A stretch of 5,158 nt of DNA from JAQSWP01 sp040255215 (GCA_040255215.1 JBDZUM010000178.1:1-5158); one strand, 5' to 3'; shown: positions 1 to 5,158, numbered from the stretch's first letter. Numbers and translations: made by a program. The notes: generated by a model from the sequence alone, not told the origin.

Positions 1-335
1 TGAGCGCGCGGGTGAAATCGGAACTCTGGGTCGCGGCGCAGGTGCGCCTGTGCGACCGACTGGCCTTGCCCGCCGTCGTGGTGCGCAAGGGCGATCCCGA
101 TTCCGGCGCCATCCTGGTGCGCGTCGAGGACGAGAACCGCAAAATCGTCGTCTGGACCCAGGTGCACACCGGCGAGGGCGAACGCGCCTGGATGCGCGGC
201 ACCGGCCCCGATCCGGTTTCCTACGAGGAGGCGGAGAACTACGTCCGGCGCGCCATCGATCGCGACTACGACATCTGGATTCTCGATATCGAGGACCGCC
301 AGGGACGCTATCGTCTGGACGGCGCCCAGCTCTGA
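1..335 (+). CDS. DUF1491 family protein (5' end just outside window)
   Basis: This is a small soluble protein of about 110 residues with no signal peptide or membrane segment. It matches my memory of DUF1491, an alphaproteobacterial family of unknown function. Supporting features are the N-terminal run KSELWVAAQVRLCDRL, a central VVVRKGDPDSGAILV segment, and a tryptophan-rich acidic C-terminal part with an EAENYVRRAIDRDYDIWILDIED-type ending (seen in two overlapping stretches). The frame is open from the first complete codon (AGC at 3). A GTG at 12 could start a 107-residue protein. However, the window opens with TG, so an A just before it would give ATG and an N-terminus MSARVKSELW, which fits the family better. 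The TGA stop is at 333-335. The next gene on this strand begins 121 bp downstream, so an operon with it is uncertain. No biochemical role is known to me. Confidence 0.8.
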   Translation, partial: SARVKSELWVAAQVRLCDRLALPAVVVRKGDPDSGAILVRVEDENRKIVVWTQVHTGEGERAWMRGTGPDPVSYEEAENYVRRAIDRDYDIWILDIEDRQGRYRLDGAQL

Positions 336-428
336 CGGTTGCAAAACCGCAACAGCGTTCGGCTTTCCCGCGCTGCCTTGGTTTGGTCACGGCATCGGCC
401 GGCACCGGTCACGATTGGCCGCTTCGAT

Positions 429-452
429 CCTCCGCCAACGATCCGCCGGAGG
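429..452 (+). promoter_or_regulatory. Inverted repeat pairing with the creD Shine-Dalgarno
   Basis: CCTCCG at 429-434 and CGGAGG at 447-452 are perfect reverse complements separated by 12 nt. The right arm contains the creD SD (GGAGG, 448-452), so an mRNA hairpin here would hide the ribosome binding site. The arms and their position are seen directly; a regulatory role is inference. An anti-SD match can arise by chance in GC-rich leaders. Confidence 0.3.
448..452 (+). promoter_or_regulatory. Ribosome binding site fixing the creD start
   Basis: GGAGG lies 4 nt before the ATG at 457. This supports that ATG over an in-frame TTG at 415, which would add 14 residues and has no comparable purine-rich motif in front of it. 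Confidence 0.75.
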
Positions 453-456
453 TTCC

Positions 457-1833
457 ATGTCCGACACCACGCCCCAAGCCGCGCCATCCTCGCCCGTGCC
501 GCCCCAGAGGTTGTTCGGGTTGAAGCCTTCGGCCCTGCTGACGCTGAAGAGCGTGCTGGTCGCGGGACTGACCTTGGCGCTGATGGTGCCGCTGTTCATG
601 GTCTACGACGCCATCGCCGAACGCCATGGCCGCTACCGGGAAGCCGTGCAGGAGATCGGGCGCGCCTGGGGCCTGCCGCAGCGCATCGCCGGTCCGACAT
701 TGCTGGTGCCCTATACGACCAGCGAGCGGCAGATCAACGGCGAGATGCGGGTCTATCGCCATCAGCTGCGGGCCCTGCCCGAAACGATGACCATCGCCGC
801 CAGGGCGACGCCGGAGGTCCGCTATCGCGGCCTGTTCGAGGCGGTCGTCTATGTCGTCGACGTCGACATCTTCGGCGAGTTCGTCGTGCCCGACCTGGCC
901 GAGCATCGGCCGGATGGGACGCTCGATCCCGCCGGAATAGCGGTGCAGATCGGCGTCAGCGATCCGCGCAGCATCTCCCTCGAAGGCGGGCTGCAATATG
1001 GCGACGGCACGCTCACGCTCGAGCCGGTGCAGGATCCCGTGCTGGGCGGCATGCTGGAGGGCCGCCTTGGCGCACAGCGATCGTTCGCGCCGGGCGACCG
1101 CGTTCCCTACCGCATCCGCATGAAGCTCAACGGCAGCGAACGCCTGTCCTTCCTGCCGCTGGGTCGGGAGACGAAAGTGAGCGTCGCGGCGCCGTGGGGC
1201 TCGCCGTCCTTCTTCGGCGCCTATTTGCCGGCCGAGCGTGCCATATCGGACTCCGGCTTCGATGCCGCCTGGCGCGTTTCCTATCTCGGACGCGGCTACA
1301 GCCAGGTCTGGAGCGAGGCCGGCAGCCCGGCGAACTTCGCCGAGGCGATCGGCCGCTCGACCTTCGGTGTCGACTTCCTGCAGACCGTCACGCCCTATCG
1401 CGAAACCGAGCGGGCGGTGAAGTACGGCATCCTGTTCATCGCCCTGACTTTCGTCCTCTACCTGATGTTCGAGATGGTGTCCGGCACCGCGATCCACCTG
1501 CTGCAATACGGCGTCGTCGGCCTGTCGTTGTGCGCCTTCTATCTTCTGCTGCTGTCGCTGGGCGAGCAGCTCGGCTTCTTCTGGGCCTACGCGATCAGCG
1601 CCGCCGCCGTGGTCGGCCAGACGACGGCCTATACCTATGGCGCGACGCGGCGGGCGCAGTTCGCGGCCGGCTTCGGCGCCGGGCTGGGCGGGCTCTACGC
1701 CTTCCTCTACGTGCTGATGCAGATGGAGAGCTATTCGCTGCTCAGCGGCTCGCTGGCGCTGTTCGCGGTGCTGAGCGCGCTGATGTGGATGACCCGCAAC
1801 CTGAATCGCGCCCGCCTGCCGGCCCCGGCCTGA
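457..1833 (+). CDS. creD: CreD-family inner membrane protein
   Basis: This 458-residue protein is close to the roughly 450 residues of E. coli CreD (Cet), an inner-membrane protein of the CreBC regulon linked to envelope stress, colicin E2 tolerance and beta-lactam response. Its molecular activity is unknown. The domain order is typical. A cytoplasmic N-terminus is followed by one membrane helix (about 31-50) and the family motif region IAERHGRY...WGLPQRIAGPTLLVPY (53-86). A large beta-rich periplasmic domain follows (about 90-315, with APWGSPSFFGAYLP at 245-258). Then come the signature YRETERAVKYGILFIALTF (314-332) and a block of about five helices (323-340, 345-368, 374-390, 402-421, 424-445), including HLLQYGVVGLSLCAFYLLLL. 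The ATG at 457 has a good SD. No creB, creC or beta-lactamase gene lies in the window, so CreBC control cannot be assumed. The gene converges on dctM with 10 bp between stops. Confidence 0.93.
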   Translation: MSDTTPQAAPSSPVPPQRLFGLKPSALLTLKSVLVAGLTLALMVPLFMVYDAIAERHGRYREAVQEIGRAWGLPQRIAGPTLLVPYTTSERQINGEMRVYRHQLRALPETMTIAARATPEVRYRGLFEAVVYVVDVDIFGEFVVPDLAEHRPDGTLDPAGIAVQIGVSDPRSISLEGGLQYGDGTLTLEPVQDPVLGGMLEGRLGAQRSFAPGDRVPYRIRMKLNGSERLSFLPLGRETKVSVAAPWGSPSFFGAYLPAERAISDSGFDAAWRVSYLGRGYSQVWSEAGSPANFAEAIGRSTFGVDFLQTVTPYRETERAVKYGILFIALTFVLYLMFEMVSGTAIHLLQYGVVGLSLCAFYLLLLSLGEQLGFFWAYAISAAAVVGQTTAYTYGATRRAQFAAGFGAGLGGLYAFLYVLMQMESYSLLSGSLALFAVLSALMWMTRNLNRARLPAPA

Positions 1834-1842
1834 GCCGGCCGG
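1825..1842. terminator. Possible weak bidirectional hairpin between creD and dctM
   Basis: CCGGCC at 1825-1830 pairs with GGCCGG at 1837-1842 around a 6-nt loop. The stem overlaps the last creD codons and stop, and follows directly after the dctM stop on the other strand. Neither strand has a T-tract after the stem, so it does not look like a classic intrinsic terminator. It is the only structure seen where two convergent transcripts must end. Confidence 0.22.
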
Positions 1843-1843
1843 T

Positions 1844-3148
1844 TCAGATCAGCGCGTTGGGCAGCCAGGTGGCGATGCCGGGGAACATGCTGATGAGCAC
1901 GATCGCCAGGATCATGCAGCCCATGAACGGCAGCGCGCCGCGCAGGATGGTCGGCAGGCGAACGTCCGGCGCGACGCCGTTGATGACGAACAGGTTGAGG
2001 CCGACCGGCGGCGTGATCAGCCCCAGCTCCATGTTGATGGTCAGGATGACGCCGAACCACAGCGGATCGAAGCCGACGCTGGAAATGATCGGCACCAGAA
2101 TGGGCGTCGTCACCAGGATGATGGCGGCGGGCGGCAGGAAGCAGCCGGCGACCAGCAGCAGGACGTTGATCAGCCCCATCAGCACCCAGCGATTGACGTC
2201 GAGGGCGGCGATCCATTCGGCCACCGACTGGGTGACGTAGAGGCTCGACATCATGTAGCCGAACAGGATCGAAGTGGCGATGATCATCAGCAGCATGCCG
2301 CTCTCGCGCATGCCGTCGTTGAGGATCGCCCAGAGCTGCATCGGCCGCCAGACGCGGTAGATCACCACCACCATCAGCAGGCACAGCATGGCGCCGACGC
2401 CGGCGGCCTCGGACGGGGTGGCGATGCCGCCGTAGAGCGCGTAGACGACGCCGGCGATGACGATCAGGAACGGCAGCACCCGGGGCAGCAATTCGAACTT
2501 CTCGGCCAGCGAATAGATGCGATCGGCGTCGATCAGCTTCTCGCCGCGTTTCCAGCTGATGAACAGCGCCCAGGCCATGAACAGGGCGGTCAGCAGCAGC
2601 CCGGGCAACACGCCGGCCAGGAACAGCTTGCCGATCGAGACCTCGGCGGCGATGCCGTAGAGGATCATTGTCACGCTGGGCGGGATCAGGATGCCCAGCG
2701 TGCCGCCGGCGGCGATGGCGCCGGTCGCCAGGTCGGCGGAATAGCCGCGACGGCGCATCTCGGGAATGCCCATCTTGCCGATCGCCGCGCAAGTCGCCGG
2801 CGAGGAGCCGGTCAGGGCGGCGAACAGCGCGCAGGCGCCGATGTTGGAGATCACCAGCGAGCCCGGCACGCGATTGAGCCAGCGCGCCAGCACCTCGTAG
2901 AGATCGCTGCCGGCGCGCGAGGAGGCGACGGCGGCGCCCATGATGACGAACATCGGGATCGACACCAGGGTGAAGTCGTTGAGGCCCGAGAACAGCGTCT
3001 CGGCCAGGAAGTTGAGGCTGTTCAGGCCTTCGAAGATCATCAGGAAGGCGACGGCGACGATGCCCAGTCCGAAGGCGATGGGAATGCCGGTGCCGAGCAC
3101 GCACAGCGTGGCGATGCCGATCAGCGCGCCGATCGCCAGCGGGCTCAC
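1844..3148 (-). CDS. dctM: TRAP transporter large permease subunit DctM
   Basis: This 434-residue polytopic protein is the transport subunit of a TRAP system. It moves substrate across the inner membrane using an ion gradient, with DctQ as partner. Hydrophobic segments run through the whole length, about 12 in all. Family motifs are clear: GIPIAFGLG (21-29), SIPMFVIMGA (63-72), LTGSSPATCAAIGKMGIPEM (112-131), AIAAGGTLGILIPPS (144-158) and NMELGLITPPVGLNLFVI (372-389). The length is usual for DctM (about 425-440). I chose the GTG at 3148 because GGAGGAG lies 5 nt upstream and the GTG overlaps the dctQ stop as GTGA. The frame stays open upstream to a possible ATG at 3346, but that 66-residue extension reads through dctQ coding sequence and has no membrane-protein character. 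It is the last gene of the operon. The substrate is not deducible. Confidence 0.95.
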   Translation of the reverse strand: MSPLAIGALIGIATLCVLGTGIPIAFGLGIVAVAFLMIFEGLNSLNFLAETLFSGLNDFTLVSIPMFVIMGAAVASSRAGSDLYEVLARWLNRVPGSLVISNIGACALFAALTGSSPATCAAIGKMGIPEMRRRGYSADLATGAIAAGGTLGILIPPSVTMILYGIAAEVSIGKLFLAGVLPGLLLTALFMAWALFISWKRGEKLIDADRIYSLAEKFELLPRVLPFLIVIAGVVYALYGGIATPSEAAGVGAMLCLLMVVVIYRVWRPMQLWAILNDGMRESGMLLMIIATSILFGYMMSSLYVTQSVAEWIAALDVNRWVLMGLINVLLLVAGCFLPPAAIILVTTPILVPIISSVGFDPLWFGVILTINMELGLITPPVGLNLFVINGVAPDVRLPTILRGALPFMGCMILAIVLISMFPGIATWLPNALI

Positions 3149-3160
3149 AGCCGCTCCTCC
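3145..3160 (-). promoter_or_regulatory. SD plus GTGA stop/start overlap between dctQ and dctM
   Basis: On the minus strand, GGAGGAG (3160-3154) is followed after 5 nt by GTG (3148-3146). That GTG overlaps the dctQ TGA stop (3147-3145) to make GTGA. This decides the dctM start. It is a standard arrangement for translational coupling, which would keep the two membrane subunits in step. Confidence 0.8.
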
Positions 3161-3663
3161 GGCTTCATGCCGAACGGCAGATCCCGACCCGTGACCAGGG
3201 CCCAGATGTCGCAAACATACTGCAGGCTCAGCAGCCCCATGCCGACCGGCACGGCGAGATACGGGATCCACAGCCGCGCCCGCCACATCGAGCTGGTGAC
3301 GTGGCCGCCGGCAAACGCCTCGTGCCACCAGAACAGGCTGTTCCACAGCACCAGCAGGCAGAAGCCCAGCGCCGCGACCGACGCCACCAGCGCCAGCACG
3401 ACCCGCGCGCGATGGCCCAGCAGCATGGGCACGAGATCGACCGCGACATGGCCGCGGGTCAGCAGGATATAGGGCGCGCCCAGGAACGTCGCGGCGATCA
3501 GCGCGAAGGTGACGAACTCGGTCTGCCAGATCGAGGACTGGCCGAGCACCTTGCGCACGAAGATCATCTGGCAGACCACCACCACGGCGACGAGGATCAG
3601 CAGGACGGACGCCATCCCGCTGATCCGCGACGCCTGGCGGATCAGTTCCGCAAACGATTTCAT
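3145..3663 (-). CDS. dctQ: TRAP transporter small permease subunit DctQ
   Basis: This 172-residue protein is the small membrane subunit of the TRAP transporter. It binds DctM in the inner membrane and is needed for transport. Four hydrophobic helices are visible at about 16-36, 46-66, 88-112 and 131-153, the usual DctQ topology. Family-like features are a tryptophan and glutamate opening helix 2 (SSIWQTEF, 43-50), a LGAPYILLTRGHVAVDLVP stretch (61-79) with the typical R-G-H-x-x-V-D pattern, and a short charged C-terminal tail. The length matches the family (about 160-190). The ATG at 3663 is 16 nt after the dctP stop and has no evident purine-rich SD. It may therefore depend on ribosomes finishing dctP. 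The gene sits between dctP and dctM, the common P-Q-M order. Confidence 0.93.
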   Translation of the reverse strand: MKSFAELIRQASRISGMASVLLILVAVVVVCQMIFVRKVLGQSSIWQTEFVTFALIAATFLGAPYILLTRGHVAVDLVPMLLGHRARVVLALVASVAALGFCLLVLWNSLFWWHEAFAGGHVTSSMWRARLWIPYLAVPVGMGLLSLQYVCDIWALVTGRDLPFGMKPEERL

Positions 3664-3679
3664 CGCCGGAAGTGCGGCG
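3664..3679 (-). promoter_or_regulatory. Hairpin filling the dctP-dctQ gap
   Basis: The 16-nt gap reads CGCCG-CACTTC-CGGCG on the minus strand: a perfect 5-bp stem with a 6-nt loop, flanked exactly by the dctP TAG and the dctQ ATG. There is no T-tract, so it is unlikely to be a strong terminator. It may protect the dctP message end or make dctQ translation depend on dctP. The structure is seen; its role is inferred. Confidence 0.35.
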
Positions 3680-4681
3680 CTACTTGACGGACAGCGCCTT
3701 CTCGATCAGCTCCTTGCCGCCCGGCGCCTTCTCCGCGAAGGTCTTGTACGAGGTGGATGCCGCCACCTGGCGCCATTTCTCCGCCTGCTCCGGCGTCATG
3801 GTCACGACCTTGACGTTGGCCTTCTTGTAGGCTTCGACCAGATTCTCGTCGAGTTTCTTGGACTCGGCGGCGAAATAGTCCTCGCTCTTCTTGGCCGCGG
3901 CCATCAGCGCCGCCTTCTGCTTGTCGTTGAGCTTGTCGAAGGCGCTCTTCGACATCAGCACCGGCTCGTACATGAACCACAGCGCGTTGTCGCCCGGCGC
4001 CGTCAGGCAGGCGAGCTGCTCGTAGAGGCGGAACGACACGAAGCTGCCGCTCGAGGTGTCGGTGCCGTCGGCGACGCCGGTCTGCAGCGCGTTGTAGACC
4101 TCGTTCGACGGGATCGACACGATCGAGGCGCCAGCGCCGGCCCACATCTCGGCGAAGGTCGCGCCGGCGGAGCGGACCTTCAGGCCCTTGGCGTCCGACG
4201 GCTCGAGGATGCAATCCTTCTTCGAACCGAAGGCGCCGGCCAGCCAGGCGTCGGCCAGCACGATGACGCCGGCATCCTCGATGATCTTCTTGATGTCCTT
4301 CATGAAGGGCGAGGCGTTCAGCCGGCGCGCATGGTCGTGGTTCTTGACCAGGCCCGGCATCAGCGTGGCGCCGAACTGCGGATGGCGGCCCGAGGCGTAG
4401 TCGAGCGGGAACGCGGTGATGTCGATCTGGCCCTTGAGCATGGCGTTCCACTGCTCGGTCGCCTTGACCAGCGAGGCGCCGGGATAGACCTTGATGTCGA
4501 GCCCGACCTTGGCCGCCGCGACCTCGCGGGCGATGATCTGCACCATCTCGTCGCGCACGTCGCCCTTGCCGCCGGGAAACTGGTGCGACGCCTTCAGCAC
4601 GAGATCGTCTGCGATTGCGCCGCCGGCGAACGAGGCGACCACGACAGCCGCCGCCAAACCCTGACCGAAACGAATCGTCAT
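3680..4681 (-). CDS. dctP: TRAP transporter periplasmic substrate-binding protein DctP
   Basis: This 333-residue protein is the extracytoplasmic solute receptor of the TRAP system. It has a clear Sec signal peptide: MTIRFG, a hydrophobic core at about 7-22, and a likely cleavage after AIA at 24, leaving DDLVLKASHQ as the mature N-terminus. The DctP core is plain: YPGASLVKATEQWNAMLKGQ (66-85), then GLKVRSAG (166-173) with the family arginine R170 that normally salt-bridges the substrate carboxylate, then SIPSNEVYNALQTGVADG (189-206). The C-terminal part is lysine-rich and helical. The length is typical (about 320-340). The mature protein has exactly two cysteines, C157 and C225, possibly a disulfide. 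The start is the ATG at 4681 with GGGAGGAA upstream; the frame stays open further upstream but that stretch is non-coding in character and overlaps the divergent gene. R170 suggests an organic acid substrate, but which one cannot be told. Confidence 0.95.
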   Translation of the reverse strand: MTIRFGQGLAAAVVVASFAGGAIADDLVLKASHQFPGGKGDVRDEMVQIIAREVAAAKVGLDIKVYPGASLVKATEQWNAMLKGQIDITAFPLDYASGRHPQFGATLMPGLVKNHDHARRLNASPFMKDIKKIIEDAGVIVLADAWLAGAFGSKKDCILEPSDAKGLKVRSAGATFAEMWAGAGASIVSIPSNEVYNALQTGVADGTDTSSGSFVSFRLYEQLACLTAPGDNALWFMYEPVLMSKSAFDKLNDKQKAALMAAAKKSEDYFAAESKKLDENLVEAYKKANVKVVTMTPEQAEKWRQVAASTSYKTFAEKAPGGKELIEKALSVK

Positions 4682-4688
4682 TGCTGTT

Positions 4689-4693
4689 CCTCC
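4689..4693 (-). promoter_or_regulatory. Ribosome binding site of dctP
   Basis: GGAGG on the minus strand, inside GGGAGGAA (4694-4687), lies 7 nt before the ATG at 4681. It is the strongest SD of the operon. This fits high binding-protein output and fixes the start despite the long open frame upstream. Confidence 0.8.
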
Positions 4694-4724
4694 CGTTCGT
4701 GGCACGGGATTGCGGCCCCGGCCT

Positions 4725-4743
4725 TTGTTTAAGGGGCAAACAA
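4725..4743. promoter_or_regulatory. Candidate operator: 6-bp inverted repeat upstream of dctP
   Basis: TTGTTT (4725-4730) and AAACAA (4738-4743) are perfect reverse complements around the 7-nt spacer AAGGGGC. The repeat is an AT-rich element in a GC-rich region. It overlaps the candidate dctP -10 box and the expected transcription start, where a repressor would block RNA polymerase. No regulator gene lies in the window, so the protein that would bind it is unknown. Confidence 0.4.
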
Positions 4744-4768
4744 TAGCGCAAAAACTTTCGGTTGCGAT
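4740..4768 (-). promoter_or_regulatory. Candidate promoter for the dctPQM operon
   Basis: On the minus strand, TATTGT (4745-4740, 4 of 6 matches to TATAAT) is preceded after 17 bp by ATCGCA (4768-4763, 3 of 6 matches to TTGACA). The -35 match is poor, so the call rests mainly on the -10 box, the local AT-richness and the position about 60 bp before the dctP start. An activator could compensate for the weak -35. Confidence 0.28.
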
Positions 4769-4830
4769 ACTCTGTGCGCAGCGTCGGCATCGCCCGTGCT
4801 GCAACGCGGCAAAGACGGTTTGAGCCCATC

Positions 4831-4836
4831 GGGAGA
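4831..4836 (+). promoter_or_regulatory. Ribosome binding site of the flavin-binding protein gene
   Basis: GGGAGA lies 7 nt before the ATG at 4844. It supports that start over an in-frame TTG at 4820. Confidence 0.6.
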
Positions 4837-4843
4837 TCGGACA

Positions 4844-5158
4844 ATGGCGGCAGCGGCAAGCGACGTGGCGTTTTCGCCCACGGTCAAATCGGTCCAGACG
4901 CGGCTGGGCTCGCGCGCCCATTTCGAAGCCGCCGAGATCGAGCGGCCCTGGCCGACGACGATCCGCGACGACCTCGCCGCCTTCATCGGCCAGCGCGACA
5001 CGTTCTATCTCGCCACCGCCAACGCCGCCGGCCAGCCCTACATCCAGCATCGCGGCGGGCCGGCCGGCTTCCTGCGCGTGCTCGACGAGAAGACGCTGGG
5101 CTTCGCCGACCTGCCGGGCAACCGCCAGTACATCACCATCGCCAACCTGCAGGACAAT
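4844..5158 (+). CDS. Pyridoxamine 5'-phosphate oxidase-like FMN-binding protein, 3' end outside window
   Basis: The first 105 codons are present and the frame is still open at the window edge. After a short lead (MAAAASDVAFSPTVKSVQTR) and a linker, residues 44-104 look like the first half of a PNPOx split-barrel. LAAFIGQRDTFYLATANAAG (44-63) gives the first strands, and QPYIQHRGGPAGFLRVLD (64-81) and TLGFADLPGNRQYITIANL (84-102) follow. The GGPxGFL and FAD-x-x-GNRQYI stretches are what I remember of COG3576, the predicted flavin-nucleotide-binding proteins related to pyridoxamine phosphate oxidase. Such proteins usually have about 200 residues or more, so roughly half is missing. The true reaction is unknown for most members, and it should not be called PdxH. 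It is divergent from the TRAP operon across a 162-bp shared intergenic region. The N-terminal half fits the family; any C-terminal domain is unseen. Confidence 0.82.
   Translation, partial: MAAAASDVAFSPTVKSVQTRLGSRAHFEAAEIERPWPTTIRDDLAAFIGQRDTFYLATANAAGQPYIQHRGGPAGFLRVLDEKTLGFADLPGNRQYITIANLQDN

Noticed and set aside
409..1506. A minus-strand open frame (about 365 codons) opposite creD.
   Set aside because: It lies antisense to CreD, which has matching family motifs and length. The antisense product shows no domain or start signal.
339..2240. A long open frame on the + strand (about 630 codons) across creD and the end of dctM.
   Set aside because: The translation is arginine/alanine-rich low-complexity sequence with no family resemblance. 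It overlaps two confidently identified genes and reflects the rarity of stops in GC-rich DNA.
1731..3104. A minus-strand open frame (about 457 codons) inside dctM in another frame.
   Set aside because: It overlaps dctM on the same strand and is a highly arginine/histidine-rich shadow frame. DctM in the other frame has all the family motifs.
3509..4732. A long + strand open frame (about 400 codons) antisense to dctP.
   Set aside because: It is antisense to a clear DctP with signal peptide and family motifs. Its composition (H, R, L, G rich) is typical of a shadow frame, and no SD or recognisable domain is seen.
4766..4771. GATACT on the + strand as a -10 box for the flavoprotein gene.
   Set aside because: It has 4 of 6 matches to TATAAT, but no TTG-like -35 lies 16-18 bp upstream. 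It is not good enough to call a promoter.
4761..4805. Nested inverted repeats GTTGC/GCAAC (4761-4765, 4801-4805) and GCGAT/ATCGC (4764-4768, 4789-4793).
   Set aside because: The arms are 5 bp each and overlap one another with wide spacers, so they do not form one consistent stem. They are expected by chance at this composition.
4682..5050. A possible N-terminal extension of dctP in the same frame up to 5050.
   Set aside because: It would run antisense through the flavoprotein gene and the promoter region. The ATG at 4681 has a strong SD and begins a textbook signal peptide.
1..5158. Searched for tRNA or rRNA genes, CRISPR repeats, insertion-sequence ends, attachment sites, toxin-antitoxin or phage genes, and a novel defence or biosynthetic system.
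   Set aside because: Nothing was seen. All coding sequence is accounted for by five known families, and all gaps are under 170 bp.

Overview
The window is GC-rich, tightly packed bacterial DNA. It most likely comes from an alphaproteobacterium: the first gene belongs to the DUF1491 family, which I know essentially from Alphaproteobacteria, and codon third positions are strongly G/C. I cannot name a genus. There are no RNA genes, mobile elements, CRISPR arrays or phage genes. Every coding region falls in a recognisable family.

Layout, left to right. (1) 1-335, + strand: a DUF1491 protein whose true ATG probably lies one base outside the window. (2) 336-456: a 121-bp gap with a short hairpin, a GGTCACG direct repeat, and an inverted repeat that pairs with the Shine-Dalgarno (SD) sequence of the next gene. 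(3) 457-1833, + strand: a CreD-type inner-membrane protein. (4) 1834-1843: a 10-bp gap between convergent stop codons, with a weak GC-rich hairpin. (5) 1844-4681, - strand: a complete three-gene TRAP (tripartite ATP-independent periplasmic) transporter operon. Its transcription order is dctP (periplasmic binding protein), dctQ (small membrane subunit), dctM (large membrane subunit). (6) 4682-4843: a 162-bp divergent intergenic region with a perfect 6-bp inverted repeat overlapping a candidate -10 box for the TRAP operon. (7) 4844-5158, + strand: the first 105 codons of a pyridoxamine-5'-phosphate-oxidase-like flavin-binding protein (COG3576 type), cut by the window end.

The TRAP genes form one unit. 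DctP captures a substrate, probably an organic acid, in the periplasm and delivers it to the DctQM complex, which imports it using an ion gradient. The operon has a 16-nt dctP-dctQ gap that is entirely one small hairpin, and a 4-nt GTGA overlap between dctQ and dctM. Both fit translational coupling with an excess of binding protein. The substrate cannot be read from the sequence. CreD and the DUF1491 protein have no visible functional tie to the transporter.

I found no previously undescribed system. The most useful leads are regulatory: the candidate operator upstream of dctP, the dctP-dctQ hairpin, and the possible SD-sequestering hairpin before creD.
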